A stretch of 9,475 nt of DNA from contig DFAQ01000016.1 of the NCBI GenBank assembly GCA_002365865.1, forward strand, positions 1 to 9,475, read 5' to 3'. Below, piece by piece: positions 4,440 through 9,475 of the stretch; position 1 is the first letter of the stretch, and the number at the start of each line of letters is the position of its first letter. The position numbers were made by a program, and so were the translations under genes. This stretch comes from Pelotomaculum sp. UBA3102 (GTDB lineage Bacteria; Bacillota; Desulfotomaculia; Desulfotomaculales; Pelotomaculaceae). The notes under the pieces were generated by a model. The model had not been told where the DNA came from. It saw only the letters and a program-made list of their open reading frames with translations, and searched no databases.

Positions 4440-5735
4440 ATGATTGAGCGTTACACTCTTCCGGAAATGAAAATTATTTGGTCGGAAGAAAATAAGTTTC
4501 GCAAGTGGCTGGACGTTGAGATTTATGCCTGCGAGGCCCTGGCAGAGCTGGGCCGGGTGCCGCAGGAAGCTCTGGAGGAAATCAGGGAAAAAGCCGGTTT
4601 CAACGTACAGCGCATTGCCGAAATTGAAGCAGTAACCAACCACGATGTCATTGCCTTTACCACCAATGTTGCCGAGCACGTTGGTGCGGCGGCCAGATAT
4701 ATCCACTTGGGCTTGACCTCTTCGGACGTACTGGACACCGCCCTTGCCGTTTTGATGAAGGAAGCCGGCCGGCAGATCCTGGCCAGACTGAAGCAGTTAA
4801 AAGATGTGCTGCTGGAAAAAGCGGAGGAACACAGGAATACAATTATGGCCGGGCGTACCCACGGTATTCATGCCGAGCCCATTACCTTCGGCCTCAAAAT
4901 GTTGCTCTGGGCGGACGAGACCGGGCGGAATATCCGGAGAATGGAGCAGGCGGTGGAGACGATAAGCGTGGGTAAAATTTCCGGGGCCGTGGGCACATAC
5001 GCCAACATCGACCCCCGGGTGGAAGCTCACGTGTGCGCGAGGTTGGGCCTGCAGCCAGCCAGGGTGTCCACCCAGGTGCTGCAGCGTGACCGTCATGCCG
5101 AATACCTGACCACGATAGCCATAACCGGCAGTTCCCTGGATAAGTTTGCCACCGAACTGCGCAGTCTCCAGCGCACCGACATCCTGGAAGTGGAGGAACC
5201 TTTCAGGAAAGGGCAGAAAGGCTCCTCTGCTATGCCTCATAAGCGCAATCCCATCACCGGTGAACGCATTTCCGGCCTTGCCCGGCTCCTGCGGGGCAAC
5301 GCCCTGGCCGCCATGGAAAATGTACCCCTCTGGAACGAACGGGATATTTCCCACTCCTCGGTGGAGCGGGTGATTATTCCCGACAGTACCATCATCCTCG
5401 ATTATATGCTGCAAAAACTTAGCGGCATCATTCGCGACCTGCAAGTTTACCCTGAAAACATGATCAAAAACCTGGAAAGCACCCACGGGCTGGTATTCTC
5501 CCAGCGCGTTCTGCTGGCCCTGGTGGAGGAAAAGGGCCTTACCCGGGAAAAGGCATACGAACTGGTACAGCGCAATGCCATGAAAACGTGGCGCACCGGG
5601 GAAAACTTCCGGGAAATGCTGCTTAAAGACGGTGAAGTGAGGGCTTGTCTTGCTGAAAAAGAGCTTGATATGCTGTTCGATTACCGCCACTACTTGAAAA
5701 ATGTTGCTGAGATATATAAAAGGTTTGGTTTATAG
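4440..5735 (+). CDS. purB: Adenylosuccinate lyase
   Basis: A 431-residue fumarase/aspartase-superfamily enzyme. It acts twice in purine synthesis: it cleaves SAICAR to AICAR and adenylosuccinate to AMP, releasing fumarate each time. Motifs seen: NHDV (67-70), TSSDVLDT (93-100), GRTHGIHAEP (138-147, catalytic His141), QRDRHAE (215-221), and the signature loop GSSAMPHKRNP (261-271) with its catalytic serine. DISHSSVERV further on is also typical. Length and all active-site loops look complete. GGGAGG (4426-4431) lies 8 nt before ATG 4440, and the gap after purE is 50 nt with no terminator. Long antisense open frames over this gene are shadows of its GC-rich codon use. Confidence 0.97.
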   Translation: MIERYTLPEMKIIWSEENKFRKWLDVEIYACEALAELGRVPQEALEEIREKAGFNVQRIAEIEAVTNHDVIAFTTNVAEHVGAAARYIHLGLTSSDVLDTALAVLMKEAGRQILARLKQLKDVLLEKAEEHRNTIMAGRTHGIHAEPITFGLKMLLWADETGRNIRRMEQAVETISVGKISGAVGTYANIDPRVEAHVCARLGLQPARVSTQVLQRDRHAEYLTTIAITGSSLDKFATELRSLQRTDILEVEEPFRKGQKGSSAMPHKRNPITGERISGLARLLRGNALAAMENVPLWNERDISHSSVERVIIPDSTIILDYMLQKLSGIIRDLQVYPENMIKNLESTHGLVFSQRVLLALVEEKGLTREKAYELVQRNAMKTWRTGENFREMLLKDGEVRACLAEKELDMLFDYRHYLKNVAEIYKRFGL

Positions 5736-5747
5736 GAGGTATTTATC

Positions 5748-6461
5748 ATGCCGAAGAAGCTGGAGCAGCTTCATGAGGGCAAGGCCAAGCGGGTTTACCG
5801 CACCGGTGATTCCGGCCTGTACCTGGTGGAATTCAAGGATGATGCCACTGCCTTTAACGGGGCCAAGAAAGGAACTATTTTAAACAAGGGCGTGCTCAAC
5901 AACCGGATTTCCGCCGTGTTTTTCCGCCTGCTGGAAGCGCGCGGCATTCCCACTCACTTCGTGGCGTTGGTGAGTGACCGGGAAATGCTGGTAAAAACCC
6001 TGGAAATCATCATGGTAGAGGTGGTGGTACGCAACATTGCCGCCGGAAGCCTGGCTGCGCGCCTGGGCCTGCAAGAAGGCACGGTCCTGCCTTGTCCGGT
6101 GCTCGAGTATTATTACAAGAGCGACGAGTTAGGCGACCCGATGATTAATGATTACCACATCAAGGCACTTAACCTGGCCACCCCGGCGCAAATGAATAAA
6201 ATTAACGATCTGGCTTTGAAAACCAACGAGATTCTCCGGGAGTACCTGCGGGACAAGGATATCGAGCTGGTGGACTTTAAGCTGGAATTCGGTCTCCATA
6301 AGGAGGAAGTCCTTCTGGGGGATGAAATATCTCCCGATACCTGCCGCTTGTGGGATAAAAAGACTTTTAAGAAGTTGGACAAGGATCGCTTTCGCCGGGA
6401 TCTGGACAATGTAGAAGGCGCCTATGAAGAGGTGTTTAAGCGGCTTACCGGTAATAATTAA
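5748..6461 (+). CDS. purC: SAICAR synthetase (phosphoribosylaminoimidazole-succinocarboxamide synthase)
   Basis: A 237-residue protein, the usual bacterial length. It joins CAIR and aspartate using ATP to make SAICAR, acting between PurE and PurB. Motifs seen: EGKAKRVY at residues 10-17 (ATP-binding glycine-lysine loop), EVVVRNIAAGS at 91-101, LVDFKLEFG at 174-182, and the family signature GDEISPDTCRLWD at 191-203. The AGGAGG site (5734-5739) overlaps the purB stop codon and ends 8 nt before ATG 5748, which suggests tight coupling with purB. No anomalies are seen. Confidence 0.97.
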   Translation: MPKKLEQLHEGKAKRVYRTGDSGLYLVEFKDDATAFNGAKKGTILNKGVLNNRISAVFFRLLEARGIPTHFVALVSDREMLVKTLEIIMVEVVVRNIAAGSLAARLGLQEGTVLPCPVLEYYYKSDELGDPMINDYHIKALNLATPAQMNKINDLALKTNEILREYLRDKDIELVDFKLEFGLHKEEVLLGDEISPDTCRLWDKKTFKKLDKDRFRRDLDNVEGAYEEVFKRLTGNN

Positions 6462-6484
6462 TTTTTTTAAAGGGAGAGGTAGAG

Positions 6485-7921
6485 ATGGCGGAGGACTTTA
6501 AGAACAGTCTCAGTGAATCTCTGAAAGGTGACAAGCCGCGGGAAGAGTGCGGTCTCTTCGGCATTTATGACCCCGGCCGGGACGTGGCCAGGCTCACTTA
6601 CTACGGCCTTTACGCCCTGCAGCACCGGGGACAGGAAAGTGCCGGGATTGCCGTCGGAGACGGAAAAAGAATCCAGCTCCAGAAAGGCATGGGGCTGGTT
6701 TACGATGTGTTTGACCATGAAAAACTGGATGGTTTTCAGGGCCACATTGCGGTGGGACACGTGCGTTATTCCACTACCGGCGCCAGTCACCCCGTCAACG
6801 CTCAACCCTTGGTATTCCGTTACTGCGGAGGGATGATCGGGCTGGCTCACAACGGCAACCTCACCAACATTGCTGAGTTGCGCGCCCGGCTGTCATCTAC
6901 CGGGGCGGTATTCCAGACCTCCACCGACAGCGAAGTGATCGTAAACTTAATTGCCCGTTATGGCCAAAGCAACCTGATCGATGCCGTCACTAAATGCATG
7001 GTTGATATTAAGGGCGGTTATGCTCTTTTAATCCTCACCGAGAAGAGCCTGGCCGGCATCCGGGATCCCTTCGGGATCAGGCCTCTCTGCCTGGGCCGCA
7101 TGGGCGACGCGTACCTGCTGGCATCGGAGTCGTGTGCCCTGGAAGTTGTCGGGGCGGAATTGGTACGGGACGTGGAGCCCGGTGAAATCATCATCATTGA
7201 CGAAAACGGTATGACCTCCGCCAAAGCATTGCGGGAGCACCGGAAGGCGCACTGTATCTTTGAATACATTTACTTTGCCCGCCCGGACAGCTGCCTGGAC
7301 GGTTTCAACGTCAACACCGTGCGTCGCGGGCTGGGGCGGCAGTTGGCCAGGGAATACCCGGTGGAAGCCGACCTGGTAATTCCCGTGCCTGATTCGGGCA
7401 CTACCGCGGCCAGGGGGTTTGCGGAAGAATCAGGTATTCCCTTTGAAGAAGGCCTGATGAAAAACCGGTACGTGGGCCGTACTTTTATCCAGCCCAGCCA
7501 GAATATGCGCGACTTGGGCGTAAGGCTCAAACTCAACCCCGTCCGGAATATTTTGGCCGGTAAGAGGGTGGTGGTGGTGGATGATTCCATCGTCCGGGGT
7601 ACCACCAGCGGCAAGATAGTAAACATGCTGCGGGAATGCGGGGCTAAAGAAGTTCACTTCTGCATCAGTTCTCCTCCCGTTAAGAAACCCTGTTACTACG
7701 GCATAGACACTTCCAATGAAGAGGAATTAATTGCTTCTTATAAAAATTTAGACGAAATCAGGAGTCATATAGGTGCCGACGGGCTGAGTTACTTGAGCCT
7801 GGAAGGTTTGTTAAATGTTTTCGGCGGTGAGCGGGTAAACTTCTGCACCGCCTGTTTCAGCGGCGACTACCCGGTGGAAGTTCCCCGGCACCCGGAAGGC
7901 GGCAAATACATTTTAGAGTAA
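6485..7921 (+). CDS. purF: Amidophosphoribosyltransferase (B. subtilis type, Fe-S)
   Basis: A 478-residue enzyme for the first committed step: PRPP plus glutamine to phosphoribosylamine. The N-terminal Ntn glutaminase starts at Cys22 (ECGLFGIYD). The 21 residues before it must be a propeptide that is cut off to free the catalytic cysteine. QHRGQESAGI (46-55), HVRYSTTGAS (92-101) and HNGNLTN (122-128) follow. The phosphoribosyltransferase domain has the PRPP loop VVVVDDSIVRGTT at 362-374. Four cysteines fit the 4Fe-4S cluster of the B. subtilis type: Cys257, Cys403, Cys454 and Cys457. Such enzymes are oxygen-sensitive and inhibited by nucleotides. AGGGAGAGG lies just before ATG 6485. PRPP, the proposed riboswitch ligand, is this enzyme's substrate. 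Confidence 0.97.
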   Translation: MAEDFKNSLSESLKGDKPREECGLFGIYDPGRDVARLTYYGLYALQHRGQESAGIAVGDGKRIQLQKGMGLVYDVFDHEKLDGFQGHIAVGHVRYSTTGASHPVNAQPLVFRYCGGMIGLAHNGNLTNIAELRARLSSTGAVFQTSTDSEVIVNLIARYGQSNLIDAVTKCMVDIKGGYALLILTEKSLAGIRDPFGIRPLCLGRMGDAYLLASESCALEVVGAELVRDVEPGEIIIIDENGMTSAKALREHRKAHCIFEYIYFARPDSCLDGFNVNTVRRGLGRQLAREYPVEADLVIPVPDSGTTAARGFAEESGIPFEEGLMKNRYVGRTFIQPSQNMRDLGVRLKLNPVRNILAGKRVVVVDDSIVRGTTSGKIVNMLRECGAKEVHFCISSPPVKKPCYYGIDTSNEEELIASYKNLDEIRSHIGADGLSYLSLEGLLNVFGGERVNFCTACFSGDYPVEVPRHPEGGKYILE

Positions 7922-7971
7922 TACTACTTTTTTTAAGAAGTGAAAAGACAGTGATATGGGGGGTTTTGAAA

Positions 7972-9021
7972 ATGAGTGCTTCGGGAAAGGGCATGACTTA
8001 CGCCGGTGCCGGGGTCGATATAAACGCGGGCAACGAAGCAGTGCGCCTGATGCGCGGTGCTGTCCGGAGCACCTACCGTCCGGAAGTCCTGGCCGGTATA
8101 GGGGATTTTGCGGGATTTTTTGCGCTGGATCCCTCTAAATACCGGGAGCCCGTACTGGTGTCGGGTACGGACGGGGTGGGCACCAAACTCCGCGTGGCTA
8201 TGCTGGCAGAACGACATGATACTATCGGTATAGATGCCGTGGCTATGTGTATAAACGACATCCTGGTACAGGGGGCGGAACCCCTTTTTTTCCTTGACTA
8301 TCTGGCTGTAGGCAGGCTGATTCCGGAAAAAGCGGCTGCCATAGTAGGTGGAGTGGCCGAGGGCTGCCGCCGGGCCGGTTGTGCTTTGATCGGCGGGGAA
8401 ACAGCGGAAATGCCCGGATTTTACGGCCCGGAAGAATACGACCTGGCCGGATTCGCCGTAGGGGTGGTCGAGCGCAGCCGGATCATCGACGGGCACGGCA
8501 TAATTCCCGGCGATAAGCTCATCGGAATCCCGTCATCCGGCCTGCACAGTAACGGGTATTCCCTGGCGCGAAAAGTTTTGCTGGAAGTTGCCGGTTACAG
8601 TGTGGATACGCGCCTGGACTGCCTGGGGCGCACCGTGGGGGAAGAAATGCTTGAGCCGACCAGGATTTACGTGAAAACAATGCTGCCTTTATTGGAACGG
8701 TTTGAAATAAAAGGACTGGCCCATATTACCGGGGGCGGTCTGACCGAAAACCTGCCACGGATTCTTCCCCGGGGGACGGGGCTTAAAGTTCAACTGGGTA
8801 CTTGGCCCGTACCGCCGGTTTTTAAACTGATCGGAGAAATCGGTGAGGTTGCGGAGAAGGAAATGCTGCGTACTTTTAACATGGGTATCGGCCTGGCAGC
8901 CGTAATACCCGCGGACCGGGCCGGAGCGGTTATGGCTTACCTGACGGAAAGGGGCGAAAAAAGTTACCTTATCGGCGAAGTTGTAGCGGGAAAGAGAGAA
9001 ATTGAGTATTTGAACGCATAA
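7972..9021 (+). CDS. purM: AIR synthetase (phosphoribosylformylglycinamidine cyclo-ligase)
   Basis: A 349-residue enzyme that closes FGAM to AIR with ATP. Motifs seen: MTYAGAGVDINAGNEAV at the start, GTDGVGTKL at 65-73, NDILVQGAEP at 95-104, GGETAEMPG at 141-149, GLHSNGYSL, and HITGGGL in the C-terminal half. All are typical of the PurM/PurL ATP-binding superfamily. ATG 7972 is chosen because a GGGGGG run (7958-7963) lies 8 nt upstream and the family motifs begin soon after. An in-frame GTG at 7951 would add 7 residues but has a weaker ribosome site. It follows purF after 50 nt without a terminator. Confidence 0.96.
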   Translation: MSASGKGMTYAGAGVDINAGNEAVRLMRGAVRSTYRPEVLAGIGDFAGFFALDPSKYREPVLVSGTDGVGTKLRVAMLAERHDTIGIDAVAMCINDILVQGAEPLFFLDYLAVGRLIPEKAAAIVGGVAEGCRRAGCALIGGETAEMPGFYGPEEYDLAGFAVGVVERSRIIDGHGIIPGDKLIGIPSSGLHSNGYSLARKVLLEVAGYSVDTRLDCLGRTVGEEMLEPTRIYVKTMLPLLERFEIKGLAHITGGGLTENLPRILPRGTGLKVQLGTWPVPPVFKLIGEIGEVAEKEMLRTFNMGIGLAAVIPADRAGAVMAYLTERGEKSYLIGEVVAGKREIEYLNA

Positions 9022-9048
9022 TAAAAAATGATCGAGGGGGGAATAAAA

Positions 9049-9475
9049 TTGAGTAAGCTGCGCCTGGGGGTTCTGGCTTCGGGGCGGGGTTCCAACCTCC
9101 AGTCTATTATGGATGCCGCCGCTGCCGGCAGGATAGACGCGGGGATTGCCGTAGTGATCAGCGACAACGAAGGGGCTTTTGCCCTGGAAAGGGCGAGAAA
9201 GACCGGTATTGCTGCGGAATTTGTAGATCCTCGTAAGTTTTCGTCAAAAGAAAATTACGAAACCATGCTGGTGGAAATTTTAAAGCGCTATGGTGTGGAC
9301 TTGGTGTGCCTTGCCGGGTACATGAGGCTGGTAGGGATGGTAATGCTGGAGGCTTTCCCGAACCGGATCATGAACATTCACCCGGCGCTTTTGCCGTCCT
9401 TTCCCGGGCTGAACGGCCAAAAACAAGCCTGGGAATACGGGGTGAAGTTCAGCGGCTGTACGGTTCACTTTGTTG
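9049..9475 (+). CDS. purN: Glycinamide ribonucleotide formyltransferase (partial, cut by window end)
   Basis: The first 142 residues of GAR transformylase, which moves a formyl group from 10-formyltetrahydrofolate to GAR. Motifs seen: LASGRGSNLQ at residues 9-18 (phosphate loop), LAGYMRL at 88-94, NIHPALLPSFPG at 109-120 with catalytic Asn109 and His111, and GCTVHFV at 136-142. The catalytic Asp that normally follows HFV is just beyond the window. The start is TTG 9049, 8 nt after a GGGGGG run (9036-9041) on GAGGGGGGAA. An in-frame ATG at 9028 lies upstream of that ribosome site and has none of its own. About 60 residues should lie outside the window. The gap to purM is 27 nt. Confidence 0.93.
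   Translation, partial: MSKLRLGVLASGRGSNLQSIMDAAAAGRIDAGIAVVISDNEGAFALERARKTGIAAEFVDPRKFSSKENYETMLVEILKRYGVDLVCLAGYMRLVGMVMLEAFPNRIMNIHPALLPSFPGLNGQKQAWEYGVKFSGCTVHFV

Noticed and set aside
4797..5690. Long open frame (297 codons) on the minus strand opposite purB
   Set aside because: It lies wholly antisense to an intact purB with all active-site motifs, shows no recognisable domain and has no ribosome site. It is a by-product of GC-rich codon use.
1..9475. tRNA or rRNA genes, CRISPR arrays, complete insertion sequences
   Set aside because: No cloverleaf-like tRNA, rRNA core, regularly spaced repeats, transposase or paired terminal inverted repeats were recognised by eye on either strand.

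Overview
This window looks like a Gram-positive, Firmicutes-type chromosome, most likely a Peptococcaceae/Desulfotomaculum-like clostridium. The evidence is strong AGGAGG-type ribosome binding sites, use of GTG and TTG starts, a ykkC-family riboswitch ahead of purine genes, and a B. subtilis-type PurF with a propeptide and iron-sulfur cysteines. The genus is an inference. The window has two parts: an AT-richer accessory region (about 1-3410) and a GC-richer, intact purine biosynthesis operon (about 3450 to the right edge).

Left part. On the minus strand, a compact three-gene operon runs from about 1440 down to 226: a 71-residue XRE-type HTH protein, a 67-residue zinc-ribbon protein, and a Fic-domain protein carrying an N-terminal inhibitory motif. 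The zinc-ribbon and Fic genes overlap by ATGA. The operon has a good promoter and ends at a hairpin. A divergent plus-strand promoter sits about 70 bp away. The shared interval carries several repeated AT-rich motifs that look like operators. The plus-strand unit driven by that promoter is decayed: one frameshifted small ORF, a truncated DUF5131 (Gp37/Gp68-like) gene and a second frameshifted small ORF, followed by a rho-independent terminator at 2729-2780. This resembles the remains of a phage or conjugative element. Next comes a broken HicA toxin (only its C-terminal half, upstream stop, catalytic His region altered) and an intact HicB antitoxin with its own promoter.

Right part. A sigma-A-like promoter at 3454-3482 leads into a ykkC-family aptamer, most probably the PRPP-responsive subtype, and a strong terminator that shares bases with the aptamer's closing stem. 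Downstream lie purE, purB, purC, purF, purM and purN (cut by the window end), all on the plus strand with short gaps. Together they cover PRPP to phosphoribosylamine (PurF), transformylation (PurN), AIR formation (PurM), carboxylation (PurE), SAICAR synthesis (PurC) and AICAR release (PurB). Genes for PurK and for FGAM synthase (PurS/Q/L) are absent from the positions they occupy in the B. subtilis operon. If the aptamer binds PRPP, PurF's own substrate would switch the operon on.
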